Source: Streptomyces filamentosus (GTDB lineage Bacteria; Actinomycetota; Actinomycetes; Streptomycetales; Streptomycetaceae). Taken from it: a DNA stretch of 64,000 bases. Shown here in pieces: positions 40,787-50,197 of this stretch. Under the pieces are notes generated by a model. The model did not search any database and was not told the origin of the DNA. It was given only the letters and a program-made list of their open reading frames with translations. The position numbers and the translations under genes are program-made. The stretch lies in NCBI RefSeq assembly GCF_014654895.1, contig NZ_BNBE01000001.1, positions 310,001 through 374,000 on the forward strand, given 5' to 3'. The first letter of the stretch is position 1, and each line of letters begins with the position of its first letter.

Positions 40787-41844
40787 TTGGTGGCCTCCAC
40801 GCGCTTGCGGATCCAGGCGTTCAGGAGGGTCGCGAGGAGCAGCATCGCGCCCAGGAAGAACTTGAACCAGTCGGGGTTCCACTCGGCGTAGACGATGCCC
40901 TTGCTGGTCATGCCGAAGATGAGGGCGCCGACGGCGGAGCCGATGGCCGAGCCGTAGCCGCCGGTGATCAGGCAGCCGCCGATGACGGCCGCGATGATGT
41001 AGATCAGTTCGTTGCCGACGCCCTCGCCGGACTGGACGACGTCGAAGGAGAAGAGCAGGTGCTGCCCGGCGATCCAGGCGCAGAGGGCGACGCCCGTGTA
41101 GAGGCCGATCTTGGTGCGGTGGACCGGGACGCCGACCGCGCGGGCCGCGTCGGCGCCGCCGCCGACCGCGAAGATCCAGTTGCCGAAGCGGGTGCGGAGC
41201 AGGATCCAGGTGGCGACCGCGACGAGGCCGAGCCACCACAGGATGGTGACCTTCAGCTCCACGCTCCCCACGGTGAGGGTGGAGGCGAAGACGGCGTGGG
41301 CGGAGGGGAAGCCCTCCATGTCGGCGATCGACTTGGTGGAGACGGTGCCGGTGATCAGCTTGGTGAGGCCGAGGTTGAGCCCGGTGAGCATGAGGAAGGT
41401 GCCGAGCGTGATGATGAAGCTGGGCAGCTTGGTGCGGGTCAGCATGAAGCCGTTGAAGGCGCCGATCGCGAGGGTGACGAGCAGCGAGACGCCGACGCCG
41501 ACCCAGACGTTCGCGGTCATCTGGTAGCTGAACATCGAGGACACCAGCGCGGAGCTGGTGACGAGGACGCCGGCGGAGAGGTCGAACTCGCCGCCGATCA
41601 TCAGCAGGGCGACCGGCACGGCCATGATGCCGAGGGTGGAGGCCGCGTAGAGGACGGTGCCGAGGCTGGAGGGGCGCAGGAAGCTGTCGGCGGCGACCGC
41701 GAAGAAGGCGAAGACGGCGATCGCGCCGACGACGGAGCCCAGCTCGGGACGGGCGAGGAGCTTCTTCAGCGGGGTGGTGCGCAGCAGCCGTTCGTCGACG
41801 TGGTCGACGCCGTCGCCGCTCGCCGGGGGTGCGGTGGTGCTCAT
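40783..41844 (-). CDS. Sugar ABC transporter permease (CUT2/RbsC type)
   Basis: 353 aa with about nine to ten hydrophobic segments and the RbsC-family motif GGEFDLSAG near the middle of the first half (the permease-ATPase contact) and [13 protein letters not shown] near the end. It forms the membrane channel of the importer. ATG 41844 overlaps the stop of the binding-protein gene (ATGA). Confidence 0.93.
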   Translation of the reverse strand: MSTTAPPASGDGVDHVDERLLRTTPLKKLLARPELGSVVGAIAVFAFFAVAADSFLRPSSLGTVLYAASTLGIMAVPVALLMIGGEFDLSAGVLVTSSALVSSMFSYQMTANVWVGVGVSLLVTLAIGAFNGFMLTRTKLPSFIITLGTFLMLTGLNLGLTKLITGTVSTKSIADMEGFPSAHAVFASTLTVGSVELKVTILWWLGLVAVATWILLRTRFGNWIFAVGGGADAARAVGVPVHRTKIGLYTGVALCAWIAGQHLLFSFDVVQSGEGVGNELIYIIAAVIGGCLITGGYGSAIGSAVGALIFGMTSKGIVYAEWNPDWFKFFLGAMLLLATLLNAWIRKRVEATK

Positions 41845-42860
41845 CGGGTCCCCCGCTCCGCGTACCGCTTCAGCGCCCCGGCCTGGTCCCCGGTGACGAT
41901 CTGCGGTCCGGTGAGGACGGGCTTGCCGCCGCCGAGCACGTCGGCGTTGTAGCGGTAGAGCCAGAGCAGGTCGACGGCCTCGTAGCCCTGGAGGTAGGGC
42001 TGCTGGTCGACGGCGAAGCCGAGGGTGCCGGCCTCCAGGGCGGCGGCGACCTTGGCGTTGAGGTCGAAGGTGTCGATCTCGGCCTTGCTGCCGGCGCTCT
42101 TCGCGGCCTGGACGGCGGCGTCGGCGAAGGGGGCGCCGAGGGTGACGACGGCGTCGACGTCCTTGTCGGACTGGAGCTTGGCCTCGATGGACGCCTTCAC
42201 GTCGGGCATGTTGGTGCCGTCGACGTAGAGGTTGACCAGTTCGCCGCCGAAGGTCTCCTTCGTGCCGGCGCAGCGCTGCTCGTGGCCGACGTTGCCCTGT
42301 TCGTGCAGGACGCAGAGGGCCTTCTTCCTCCCCCGCTTGGTCAGCTCCTCGCCGACGGCCTGGCCGGCGACGGTCTCGTCCTGGCCGATGTGGGTGAGGG
42401 CGCCGAACTCCTCGGACTGCGCGGCGCCGGAGTTCACCGTGATCACCGGGATGCCGGCCTTGACGGCCTTCGCCACGGCGGCCTTCATGGCGTCGGGCTT
42501 GGCGAGGGTGACGATGAGGCCGTCGACGCCCTTGGCGACGTACGAGTCGATCAGCTGCGCCTGCTGCTGGGACTCGTCGCTGTGGGCGTAGAGGAAGTTG
42601 ATGTTGTCCTTGGCGGCGGCCTGCTCGGCGCCGTTCTGGACGATGTCCCAGAAGGTGTCCCCGTCGCCCGAGTGGGTCACCATCGCGAAGGTCCAGCGGG
42701 GGGTGTCCACGGCCGCCCCGCCCTGGGCCGCGGCCGCCTTGCGGGCGTCCTCCGCCCGCTTGCCGCCCGTGCTGCTGCACCCGGCGAGCGCTCCCGTGAG
42801 CGCGAGGGCGAGCACGGCGCCGACCGCGGCGCGTACCCCTCCTGTCCGAAACCTGGTCAC
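41841..42860 (-). CDS. Sugar-binding lipoprotein of CUT2 ABC importer
   Basis: 339 aa from GTG 42860, chosen because AGGAGG lies 10 nt upstream and the protein then starts with Arg residues and a hydrophobic stretch; an ATG further upstream has no such site. Lipobox LAGC puts the acylated Cys at about residue 28. The mature part is a periplasmic-binding fold of the RbsB group ([17 protein letters not shown]..., NGAEQAA, INTVNSG-like segments). It is anchored outside the membrane and delivers sugar or polyol to the permease. It is divergent from a dehydrogenase of the inositol type. Confidence 0.9.
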   Translation of the reverse strand: MTRFRTGGVRAAVGAVLALALTGALAGCSSTGGKRAEDARKAAAAQGGAAVDTPRWTFAMVTHSGDGDTFWDIVQNGAEQAAAKDNINFLYAHSDESQQQAQLIDSYVAKGVDGLIVTLAKPDAMKAAVAKAVKAGIPVITVNSGAAQSEEFGALTHIGQDETVAGQAVGEELTKRGRKKALCVLHEQGNVGHEQRCAGTKETFGGELVNLYVDGTNMPDVKASIEAKLQSDKDVDAVVTLGAPFADAAVQAAKSAGSKAEIDTFDLNAKVAAALEAGTLGFAVDQQPYLQGYEAVDLLWLYRYNADVLGGGKPVLTGPQIVTGDQAGALKRYAERGTR

Positions 42861-43021
42861 GAGGCCGTGCCCTCCTTTGTGTCCTTCTGCGTGCATTGCA
42901 GTATCGGTCATGCGGGTCACGGGGCTCGTCAGGGGGCCCGTCCCCCGATCCCTACCCCCTCCGTACGGACCAGCAACGGCACCTCCTTGACACCGCCCGA
43001 CGGGCGCCCCACGGTGGGGCC

Positions 43022-44014
43022 ATGCGCATCGGACTGATCGGTACGGGCCGGATCGGAAGCTTCCACGCGGGGGTGCTCGCCCGGCATCCGGAGGTCGGCT
43101 CGCTGGTGGTCGCCGACGCCGACGCGGGGCGGGCGGCCTCGGTGGCGGCGGCGCTGGGCGCCGAGGCCGCGCCGGACGTGACCGCGCTGCTCGGCCGGGG
43201 CCCGGACGCGGTGGTGATCGCCTCGGCGACCGCCGCGCACGCGGAGCTGATCTCCCGGGCCGCGCGGGCGGGCCTGCCGGTCTTCTGCGAGAAGCCGATC
43301 GCCCTGGACGTGCCGGGCACGCTGGCGGCCCTGGCGGCGGTCGCGGAGGCGGGCACCGAGCTCCAGCTGGGTTTCATGCGCCGCTTCGACGCCGGCTACC
43401 GGGCCGCGCGGGAGGCCGTCCGGGCGGGGCGCCTGGGGCGGCTGCACACGGTGCGGACGGTCAGCTCGGACCCGGAGCCACCGCCCGCCGCGTACCTGCC
43501 GCTGTCCGGGGGCCTCTTCCGGGACTGCATGATCCACGACGTGGACGCGGTGCGCTGGGTGACCGGCCGGGAGGTCGTGGAGGTGTACGCGCGCGGCGCG
43601 GACGGGGGCCCGGCGGTGTTCCGGGAGGCCGGTGACGTGGACACGGCCGCCGCGCTGCTCGTCCTGGACGACGGGACGCTGGTGACGGCGACCGCGACCC
43701 GCTGCAACGGCGCCGGCTACGACGTGCGGATGGAGCTGGCGGGCGACCGCGACCAGCTGGCGGTCGGCCTGGACGAGCGGACCCCGCTCACCTCCCTGGA
43801 ACCCCACTCCCCCGCGCCCCCGCCCAAGCCCTGGCCCGGTTTCCTGGAGCGCTTCGCCCCCGCGTACGAGGCGGAGCTGGACGCCTTCGTGCGGCTGGTG
43901 CGCGGCGGGGCCCCGAACCCCTGCGACGGGTACGAGGCCCTGGCCGCGCTGCGGGTCGCGGAGGCGTGCGAGCGGTCCCGGCGGGAGGGCCGGGCGGTAC
44001 GGGTGGACGGCTAG
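43022..44014 (+). CDS. Gfo/Idh/MocA-family dehydrogenase (inositol 2-dehydrogenase-like)
   Basis: 330 aa. NAD-binding IGTGRIGSFHAG at the N-terminus, the family hallmark CEKPIALD (catalytic Lys, about residue 97) and DCMIHDVDAVRW with the second catalytic Asp/His. IolG-type enzymes oxidise myo-inositol or related sugars. The gene is divergent from the sugar importer across 161 bp, so the imported substrate may be a cyclitol or sugar that this enzyme oxidises; the substrate itself is not predictable. The ATG at 43022 has only a weak ribosome-binding sequence. Confidence 0.9.
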   Translation: MRIGLIGTGRIGSFHAGVLARHPEVGSLVVADADAGRAASVAAALGAEAAPDVTALLGRGPDAVVIASATAAHAELISRAARAGLPVFCEKPIALDVPGTLAALAAVAEAGTELQLGFMRRFDAGYRAAREAVRAGRLGRLHTVRTVSSDPEPPPAAYLPLSGGLFRDCMIHDVDAVRWVTGREVVEVYARGADGGPAVFREAGDVDTAAALLVLDDGTLVTATATRCNGAGYDVRMELAGDRDQLAVGLDERTPLTSLEPHSPAPPPKPWPGFLERFAPAYEAELDAFVRLVRGGAPNPCDGYEALAALRVAEACERSRREGRAVRVDG

Positions 44015-44059
44015 CCGCGTCTTCCGGATCGCGCCCGGCCCGGGTCGGACGGGGCCGGA

Positions 44060-44491
44060 TCAGGCGGGACTTCCCTGGCCGGCCGCGCGGACGGTGCCCT
44101 GGGCGAGGGCGCAGAGGGTCTCGGTGCCCTCCTCGTCGACGGCGAGGAGCTCGCAGCGGACGACGGCCTGGCGGCGGCCGGCGTGGAGGACCTCGGCGCG
44201 GGCGCGGAGGGTGACGCCGACGGCGGGGCGGACGTAGTCGATGGAGTAGCCGGCGGTGAGGACGGCGGGGCCCAGGACGGTGCCGGCGGCGAAGGTGATC
44301 GCGTTGTCGGCGGCGTAGGAGAGGACCCCGCCGTGGACGTAGCCGTTCTGCTGACGCAGGTCCTCGCGGATCGGCAGCTCCAGGGTGGCGCCGCCGTCGC
44401 CGAAGGCGCTGACGTCGGCGCCGACGAGGCGGCTGAACGGCTGGGCCCGCAGGACGTCGCGCGCCATGGACAGGAGGGCGGTATCGGTCAC
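44060..44491 (-). CDS. PaaI-like hotdog-fold thioesterase
   Basis: 143 aa from GTG 44491; a longer reading from 44533 would run into the neighbouring response-regulator gene. The motif QNGYVHGGVLSYAADNA is that of PaaI-type acyl-CoA thioesterases, with the catalytic Asp or Asn region after HGG. It would hydrolyse an acyl- or aryl-CoA in the cytosol. It follows the two-component system by 10 bp on the same strand and might share its transcript. Confidence 0.83.
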   Translation of the reverse strand: MTDTALLSMARDVLRAQPFSRLVGADVSAFGDGGATLELPIREDLRQQNGYVHGGVLSYAADNAITFAAGTVLGPAVLTAGYSIDYVRPAVGVTLRARAEVLHAGRRQAVVRCELLAVDEEGTETLCALAQGTVRAAGQGSPA

Positions 44492-44501
44492 CCGCGCCAC
44501 A

Positions 44502-45188
44502 CTACTCGCCGGTAGGGCCGGGCGGGGCTTCATCGAGGAGACCGGCGTCGTGGACCAGCAGGGCGATCTGCACCCGGTTGTTGAGGCCCAGCTTGGCGAG
44601 CAGCCGGGAGACGTACGTCTTCACGGTGGGCACGCTCATGTAGAGCCCGGCGGCGATCTCGGCGTTGGAGGCGCCCCGGCCGACGGCGAGCGCGACCTGC
44701 CGCTCGCGCTCGGCGAGGCCCGCGAGGCGTTCGGCGGCGCCGGCCCGCCGGGGCGGGGCGTCCGGCCGGCCGGCGACGTGGCTCATCAGCCGGCGGGTGA
44801 CGGCGGGCGAGAGGACGGGCTCGCCGGCGGCGACCCGGCGGACGGCGGTGACGATCTCGGCGGGCGGGGTGTCCTTGAGGACGAAGCCGGAGGCCCCGGC
44901 CCGCAGCGCGCGCAGGACCTGCTCGTCGGCGTGGAAGGTGGTCAGGACGATCACCTCGGGGGCGCCGGGGCGGGCCCGCAGCCGCTCGGTGGCGGTGAGC
45001 CCGTCGACGTGCGGCATGCGGATGTCCATGAGGACGACGTCGGGGGCGAGCCGGTCGACGAGGTCGGGGACCTCGCTCCCGTCGGATCCCTCGCCGACGA
45101 TCTCGATGGACTCGGCGCCGCCGAGCATCAGGGTGAGGCCCGCGCGGACCAGGGGGTCGTCGTCGACGAGGAGCAGCCGGATGGTCAT
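44502..45188 (-). CDS. NarL/LuxR-type response regulator
   Basis: 228 aa. The receiver domain has the acidic pair in VDDDP, phosphoacceptor Asp in VVLMDIRMP (about residue 54), Thr in LTTF and Lys in VLKD. The C-terminal LuxR helix-turn-helix is LAERERQVALAVGRGASNAEIA...TVKTYVSRLLAKL. It is coupled to the kinase upstream by an ATGA overlap. Its targets are unknown. Confidence 0.93.
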   Translation of the reverse strand: MTIRLLLVDDDPLVRAGLTLMLGGAESIEIVGEGSDGSEVPDLVDRLAPDVVLMDIRMPHVDGLTATERLRARPGAPEVIVLTTFHADEQVLRALRAGASGFVLKDTPPAEIVTAVRRVAAGEPVLSPAVTRRLMSHVAGRPDAPPRRAGAAERLAGLAERERQVALAVGRGASNAEIAAGLYMSVPTVKTYVSRLLAKLGLNNRVQIALLVHDAGLLDEAPPGPTGE

Positions 45189-46396
45189 GAGGGCCACGGT
45201 AGCCAGGCGACGAGGGCGAACCCGCCGCCGGGGGCCGGGCCGTGGTCGAGGCGGCCGCCGGCGAGGGCGGCCCGCTCGGACAGGCCGATGAGCCCCTGGC
45301 CGGAGCCGGGGACGTGCGGCACGGGCCCGTCGGGCGCCGGGTTGCGGACCTCGACGGTGAGTCCTTCGCCGGGCCGGCCGCGCAGCACGACGGTGACCGG
45401 GGCGCCGGGGGCGTGCTTGCGGGCGTTGGTCAGGCCCTCCTGGGCGATGCGGTAGACGGTCCGGCCGGTGGCGGCGGGCACCGAGCCGGGGTCGTCGACC
45501 GTGGTGTCGAGGACGACCTCCGTCCCGGCCTCGCGGGACTCGTCGACGAGCGCGCCGAGGGTGGCGAGGGTGGGCTGCGGCCGGTCGCCGCCGCCGTCCT
45601 CCCCGGGGGCGCGCAGCACGCCGATGATCTCGCGCAGGTCCTGGAGGGCGTCGTGGGCGCTGTCGCGGATGACTCCGGCGGCGCGGGCGATCTGCTCGGG
45701 CGGGGCGTCGGGCCGGAACTCCAGGGCTCCGGCGTGGACGCTGAGCAGGGTGAGCCGGTGGGCGAGGACGTCGTGCATCTCGCGGGCGATGGCCTCGCGG
45801 GCGAGCCGCTGGGCCTGGGCGGCGCGCAGCTCGGCCTCCGCCTCGGCCCGGTCGGCGCGCTCGCGCAGTGCCTCGACGAGCTGGCGGCGGGCGCGCACGA
45901 GCATGCCCCAGGCGGTGACCATGAGGGTGAGGGAGACGCCGAGGACGATGCCGAGGGCGGCTCCGGTCTCGGGGTCGGGGCGGACGAAGACGGTGGCGAC
46001 GGCCCCGGCGAGGGCGAGGGCGAGGATCCAGGCGATGTCCCGGAAGGGACGGCGGACGGCGACGCTGAAGAGGGCCGCGAGCATGGCTCCGGCGGCGGCC
46101 GGGACGAGGGCCCCGGCGACCGCGAGGACGGCGGCGAGCCCGGTCGGCCACCGGCGGCGCAGCCAGAGCGCGCAGCAGGCGAGGGCGCCGCCGATCTGGT
46201 CCAGCACGTTGACGAGGTCGCCGTTGTACCGGGCGCTGGTGTCGGCCGCGAGGAGCCCGAAGAAGGCGGCGAGGAGGAAGACCGTCGTGTCGACCACCCA
46301 GTCCCGGACGGTGCGGCGCGGCCGGGCGGCTCCGGGCCCGCCCGGTCCGGCCAGGTGGGAGGGGAGCAGCCAGCGCTGCCGGTCCGTACGCGTCAT
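45185..46396 (-). CDS. Sensor histidine kinase (HisKA_3 type)
   Basis: 403 aa. Four to five transmembrane helices in the first 170 residues with little extracellular sequence, so the signal is probably sensed in or at the membrane. The phosphoacceptor His is in AREMHDVLAHRL; the ATPase N-box is in YRIAQEGLTNARKHA and the G-box in GSGQGLIGLSERA. Its partner is the response regulator that overlaps its 3' end. It is divergent from a small membrane protein, a possible target. Confidence 0.92.
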   Translation of the reverse strand: MTRTDRQRWLLPSHLAGPGGPGAARPRRTVRDWVVDTTVFLLAAFFGLLAADTSARYNGDLVNVLDQIGGALACCALWLRRRWPTGLAAVLAVAGALVPAAAGAMLAALFSVAVRRPFRDIAWILALALAGAVATVFVRPDPETGAALGIVLGVSLTLMVTAWGMLVRARRQLVEALRERADRAEAEAELRAAQAQRLAREAIAREMHDVLAHRLTLLSVHAGALEFRPDAPPEQIARAAGVIRDSAHDALQDLREIIGVLRAPGEDGGGDRPQPTLATLGALVDESREAGTEVVLDTTVDDPGSVPAATGRTVYRIAQEGLTNARKHAPGAPVTVVLRGRPGEGLTVEVRNPAPDGPVPHVPGSGQGLIGLSERAALAGGRLDHGPAPGGGFALVAWLPWPS

Positions 46397-46540
46397 ATCC
46401 GCAATGTACGCAGGTGCGGGCCCTCCGGACGGGTCGCGCGGCCCGTCCGCGACGGAAGTCGCGGGGATCGGTACTTCGGTCGCGGGGCGGTGGACCGGGG
46501 ACGGACGCGGGGTGCCGGGAGGCGCGTCCATGATCGTCCC

Positions 46541-46774
46541 ATGAGGAGATTTCTTGAGGTGACCGGTTTCCTGCTCGCCGTCTTCGGGGTCTGCGGAGTG
46601 GTCCGCGAACTGACGGACGGATGGTTCTCGTTCATGGGCGCCACGCGCTTCCTGACGGAGAACGTGTGGTTCCTGGAGGGCAGGGAGATCTTCGCGAACA
46701 TCGTGATCGCCGTCCTCGGCCTGGTCCTGATGATCGTCTCGGACCGGGTCGAGAAGGACGGCCGGAAGACCTGA
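46541..46774 (+). CDS. Small two-helix membrane protein
   Basis: 77 aa with hydrophobic helices at about 7-24 and 50-66 and charged ends. No family recognised. Divergent from the histidine kinase across 144 bp, so the two-component system may control it. The start ATG 46541 is followed at once by GGAG, and the ribosome-binding site itself is weak. Confidence 0.7.
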   Translation: MRRFLEVTGFLLAVFGVCGVVRELTDGWFSFMGATRFLTENVWFLEGREIFANIVIAVLGLVLMIVSDRVEKDGRKT

Positions 46775-46845
46775 TCCCCGGAGGGTCCGACACCCGGGAC
46801 GGCCGACGCCGGGAAGGGCGGCGGCAGGTCCGGGGCGGGCGCGCG

Positions 46846-47199
46846 TCAGGCGCGGGGGGCGGTGTCCAGGTGCTCGGCGACGCGGCGGGCGGCGCTGCCG
46901 GAGGCGTAGACGGCGGAGCCGACGGCGGCGAGCGGGACGGAGCCGCCGAGGAGGGCGGTCATGAACGGCCAGTCCCGCAGCTCGGCGCAGGGGTCGGCGG
47001 GGTCGTACTCCCGGGCGATGAGGGCGGCGCAGTCGCCGCCCTCCTCTCCGTACGGGGTGACGAGGAGGACGGCGAACCAGGCCCAGAGGAGCCCGGCCGC
47101 CGCGAGGAGGCCGAGGCCCCAGCCCTGGGAGCGGCGGGCGCGGACGAGGAGCGGGGGCTCGGCGCCCGCTGCGGTGGTGACGACGGTGGGGTTTGTCAT
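46846..47199 (-). CDS. Small membrane protein of unknown function
   Basis: 117 aa from ATG 47199; a GTG two codons earlier is possible but has its AGG only 2 nt away. Two hydrophobic segments (GLGLLAAAGLLWAWFAVLLV and one near residue 80-100) flank an extracytoplasmic loop with two Cys (GDCAAL, DPCAEL) that may form a disulfide. It follows the DMT transporter gene on the same strand by about 10 bp and may be co-transcribed with it. Confidence 0.7.
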   Translation of the reverse strand: MTNPTVVTTAAGAEPPLLVRARRSQGWGLGLLAAAGLLWAWFAVLLVTPYGEEGGDCAALIAREYDPADPCAELRDWPFMTALLGGSVPLAAVGSAVYASGSAARRVAEHLDTAPRA

Positions 47200-47208
47200 G
47201 ATCACAAC

Positions 47209-48141
47209 CTATCCCGCGTCGGCGCTGCGCCGCCCCCAGGCCGTGCCGCCGAGGACGAGGACCGCGCCCGCCAGCCCGAGGACCCCGGGGCGGTCCCCGG
47301 CCAGCGCGATGCCGGCGAGGGCGGCCCACAGCGGTTCGGTGCCGAGCAGCAGGCTGACCCGGGAGGCGGAGGTGCGGCGGACGGCCCACATCTGCACGAA
47401 GAAGGCGAAGAGCGTGCAGAAGACGGAGAGGAAGAGCAGCCCGGCCCACTCGCGGGGCCCGAAGTCGAGCGCGGCCGTCCAGGGCGCGGGGCCGCCGCCG
47501 GCCGCGGCGAGCAGCGCGAAGACGACCACGGCGGTGCCGAGCTGGACGGTGGTCAGGGAGAGTGCGTCGGCCGACCGGACGGCCTCGGTCCGGGCCATGG
47601 CGAGGACGTGGACGGTCCGCGCCACCGCCGCCAGGAGGATCAGCAGGTCGCCGAGGGAGGGGGCGGTGAAGCCCGCGCCCTGGGTGAGCAGCACGACGCC
47701 GGCGACGGAGAGCGCGGCGGCGCCGAGGAAGCCGCGCGAGGGCACGGTCCGGGTGACGGCGGCCTCGGCGAGCGGGGTGAGGATCATGGTGAGGCTGATG
47801 ATCAGGCCCGCGTTGGTGGCGGAGGTGTGCACGACGCCGTAGGTCTCCAGGAGGAAGATCCCGGCGAGGATCACGCCGAGCAGGGCGGCGCCCCGCCACT
47901 GCGCGCCGGTCAGCGCCCGCAGCCCGCGCCGGCCGGCGACGACCAGGACGGGCACCACCAGGGCGAAGCGCAGCACCAGGACGGCGACGACGGTGTGGCC
48001 GGTGGTGATGCCCTTGGCCGCGAGGTAGCTGCCGCCCCAGAACACGGCGACGAGCAGCAGCGGCAGGTCGGTGAGCCAGGCGCGGCGGCGGGCGGCGAGC
48101 GGGACGGATCCGGCGTACGGCGAAGCGGACGGAGCGGCCAT
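47209..48141 (-). CDS. EamA/DMT-superfamily transporter
   Basis: 310 aa with about ten hydrophobic helices in two repeats. The first repeat begins LLLVAVFWGGSYLAAKG and the second ends near LGTEPLWAALAG, both usual for EamA proteins of the drug/metabolite exporter superfamily. The substrate is unknown. ATG 48141 is preferred; a GTG at 48195 would add 18 residues without a better ribosome-binding site. Confidence 0.88.
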   Translation of the reverse strand: MAAPSASPYAGSVPLAARRRAWLTDLPLLLVAVFWGGSYLAAKGITTGHTVVAVLVLRFALVVPVLVVAGRRGLRALTGAQWRGAALLGVILAGIFLLETYGVVHTSATNAGLIISLTMILTPLAEAAVTRTVPSRGFLGAAALSVAGVVLLTQGAGFTAPSLGDLLILLAAVARTVHVLAMARTEAVRSADALSLTTVQLGTAVVVFALLAAAGGGPAPWTAALDFGPREWAGLLFLSVFCTLFAFFVQMWAVRRTSASRVSLLLGTEPLWAALAGIALAGDRPGVLGLAGAVLVLGGTAWGRRSADAG

Positions 48142-48259
48142 GTCGGGGCGGGTCTCCCACGGTCGGAACGGGGTGGAGACTTCGGCGGCTCCCACACGGG
48201 AGGCTCACCGTACCCGGCGCCGAACGGTGGTGACCACACCCTTTTCCGCGGCCCGGCCC

Positions 48260-48871
48260 TCAGGCGTAACTGCCGTACGCGGGGCGGCCCGCGCGCTCGT
48301 ACGTGTGCAGCGCGACGCCCGTGCTCGTGACGGCCGCCTCGGCGAGCCGGAAGGCGGCCGGCCGGGCCCCCTCGGCGAAGAGGCGGAAGCCGGTGCCGAG
48401 GACGACGGGGAAGACGTGCAGGTGGAGGGTGTCGATGAGGTCGTGGGCGAGGAGGGTGCGGGCGAGTCCGCCGCTGCCGTGCATCTGGATCTCCCCGTCG
48501 AGGCGCTCCTTGAGGGCGGCTACCTCCTCGACGACGTCGCCGCGCAGCAGGGTCGTGCCGGCCCAGTCGGCGGAGTCGAGGGTGGTGGTGGCGACGTACT
48601 TGGGGAGGGAGTTGAGCTTGCTCGCGACGGGATCGTCCGGGTCCGCCCGCTTCGGCCAGTGGCCCGCGAAGATGTCGTAGGTGCGGCGGCCGAGGAGGAA
48701 GGCGGTGGGCCGGGCGAAGATGCGGTCGATGTGGCGGCCGAAGTCCTCGTCGCCGAAGGGCACGGACCAGCCGCCGTGCTCGAAGCCGCCGCTGCGGTCC
48801 TCGTCGGGGCCGCCGGGGGCCTGGTAGACGCCGTCGAGGGTGAGGAACTGGGTCAGGCTCAGGGTGGCCAT
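48260..48871 (-). CDS. RibD C-terminal/dihydrofolate-reductase-like protein
   Basis: 203 aa. TLSLTQFLTLDGVYQAPGG at the start, FLLGRRTYDIFAGHW in the middle and EIQMHGSGGLARTLLAHDLIDTL near the end are standard for the YyaP/YwjB reductase group related to RibD and DHFR. It probably reduces a pteridine-like or other small substrate with NADPH; the physiological role is not known. ATG 48871 has AAAGG 8 nt upstream. Divergent from the SDR gene, with 176 bp between. Confidence 0.9.
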   Translation of the reverse strand: MATLSLTQFLTLDGVYQAPGGPDEDRSGGFEHGGWSVPFGDEDFGRHIDRIFARPTAFLLGRRTYDIFAGHWPKRADPDDPVASKLNSLPKYVATTTLDSADWAGTTLLRGDVVEEVAALKERLDGEIQMHGSGGLARTLLAHDLIDTLHLHVFPVVLGTGFRLFAEGARPAAFRLAEAAVTSTGVALHTYERAGRPAYGSYA

Positions 48872-49047
48872 GGCGGATGCCTTTCGTCGTGCGCTTCCCT
48901 CGTGCTCCACCGGTGTCGACCGCGCAGGGCGCCGGAACTCATCGGTGCGCGGCGAACTCCGTGTCCGATGGCCGCCAGCACGGGCCGCCCGCCCCGAGTT
49001 TCCTTGAAAACGCAACCAGTTGTGCGAGACGAGGAGGCTTGGAGCAC

Positions 49048-49788
49048 ATGTCCACGATGAACGGGACGGCGGTGCTGGTGACGGGCGGGAGCCGGGGCAT
49101 CGGCGCGGCGACCGCGGTACGGCTCGCGGAGGAGGGCGCGGACGTCGCCTTCACCTACGTACGCGACGAGGCGGCGGCCAAGGAGGTCGCGGCCCGCATC
49201 GAGGCGGCCGGCCGGCGGGCCCTCCCGCTGCGCGCCGACGCGGCCGACGCCGGGGACGCGGCGGGCGCGGTGGACCGGGCGGCGGACGATCTGGGGCGGC
49301 TGGACGTCCTGGTCAACAACGTCGGCATCGGCGTCCTCGGCCCGCTGGCCGGACTGACCCTCGCCGACGTGGACCGGGTCCTCGCGGTGAACGTCCGCGC
49401 GACCTTCCTCGCCTCCCAGGCGGCTGCGCGGCGGCTGCCGGACGGCGGCCGGATCATCACCATCGGCACCTGCATGACCCGGCGGGTGCCGGGTCCCGGC
49501 GGCACGCTCTACACCCTGAGCAAGACCGCCCTGGTGGGCCTGAACCGGGCACTGGCGCGGGAGCTGGGCGGGCGCGGGATCACGGCGAACATCGTCCACC
49601 CGGGCCCGGTCGACACCGACCTCAACCCGGCGGACGGCCCGTACGCGGCGGACCAGGCGGCCATGACGGCCCTGGGCCGCTTCGGCACCCCCGAGGAGGT
49701 CGCGGCGGCGGTCGCCTACCTGGCGGGCCCCGACGGCCGGTACGTCACGGGCGCCGAGCTGTCGGTGGACGGCGGCCACGCGGCCTGA
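49048..49788 (+). CDS. SDR-family oxidoreductase (FabG-like)
   Basis: 246 aa. TGGSRGIG for NADP(H), NNVGIG, catalytic Ser replaced in part of its motif (IITIGTC), then YTLSK with Tyr and Lys, and the C-terminal YVTGAELSVDGG. At the position of the usual catalytic Ser the motif reads IGTCMT, so Thr or Cys may take its place, which deserves a check. ATG 49048 has GAGGAGG 10 nt upstream. The substrate is unknown; it is separate from the PKS cluster. Confidence 0.88.
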   Translation: MSTMNGTAVLVTGGSRGIGAATAVRLAEEGADVAFTYVRDEAAAKEVAARIEAAGRRALPLRADAADAGDAAGAVDRAADDLGRLDVLVNNVGIGVLGPLAGLTLADVDRVLAVNVRATFLASQAAARRLPDGGRIITIGTCMTRRVPGPGGTLYTLSKTALVGLNRALARELGGRGITANIVHPGPVDTDLNPADGPYAADQAAMTALGRFGTPEEVAAAVAYLAGPDGRYVTGAELSVDGGHAA

Positions 49789-50197
49789 CGGACGGAGGAC
49801 GGGGCACGAACCCGATGGCGAGTAGCCCCGCCCGGCGACCGGGCCTCGCCCCGCGGAACCCGTACCCCCGGCCACCCCGCCACCTCGCCCGCGGAGCCGT
49901 ACCTCCCCCCGCAGGACCGGCGAGTGAGCCGAAGGGCGCGCCGGGGGAACGACCCCGAGCGCGCGCAGCCCGTGAGGAACGAGCGGGCGAGCACGGTCGG
50001 GGTCGTGAGCCCGGCTCACAGCGCCCGGAGGCGAACCGAGCCTTAAAAAAAAAGGGGGTGGTGTCGTTGCGCGAGGGCGCACCGGTGCTGTCGGGTCGGT
50101 GCGCCCTCGCGGGCCGGGCGGGGTGTCGTGCCCGCCCGGTCGTCGCCGGGGCCGGGCGGTGTCGGCCGGCCGGGCCCCGGGGTCGTACGGGCTCCGC
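49789..50197. other. Gene-free stretch between SDR and allantoicase genes
   Basis: 409 bp between convergent genes. Apart from the hairpin and A-run at 50045-50111 it is GC-rich sequence with no supported gene; reading frames through it are low-complexity Pro/Arg/Ala. Confidence 0.6.
50045..50111 (-). terminator. Hairpin with nine-T run downstream of the allantoicase gene
   Basis: Perfect 15-bp stem (50070-50084 with 50097-50111, CGCGAGGGCGCACCG and complement), loop 12 nt. On the minus strand a T9 run (50045-50053) follows, after a spacer of about 16 nt. A homopolymer of nine is striking in this GC-rich DNA. It can end the allantoin operon and, as a hairpin, also the SDR transcript. Confidence 0.75.

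Noticed and set aside
42934..42956. CCCTACCCCC near the sugar-importer promoter as a cluster operator
   Set aside because: It does not match CCCCTA exactly and belongs to an unrelated operon.
49789..50197. Small genes in the gap after the second SDR
   Set aside because: Open frames are Pro/Arg/Ala-rich without a ribosome-binding site or recognisable sequence.
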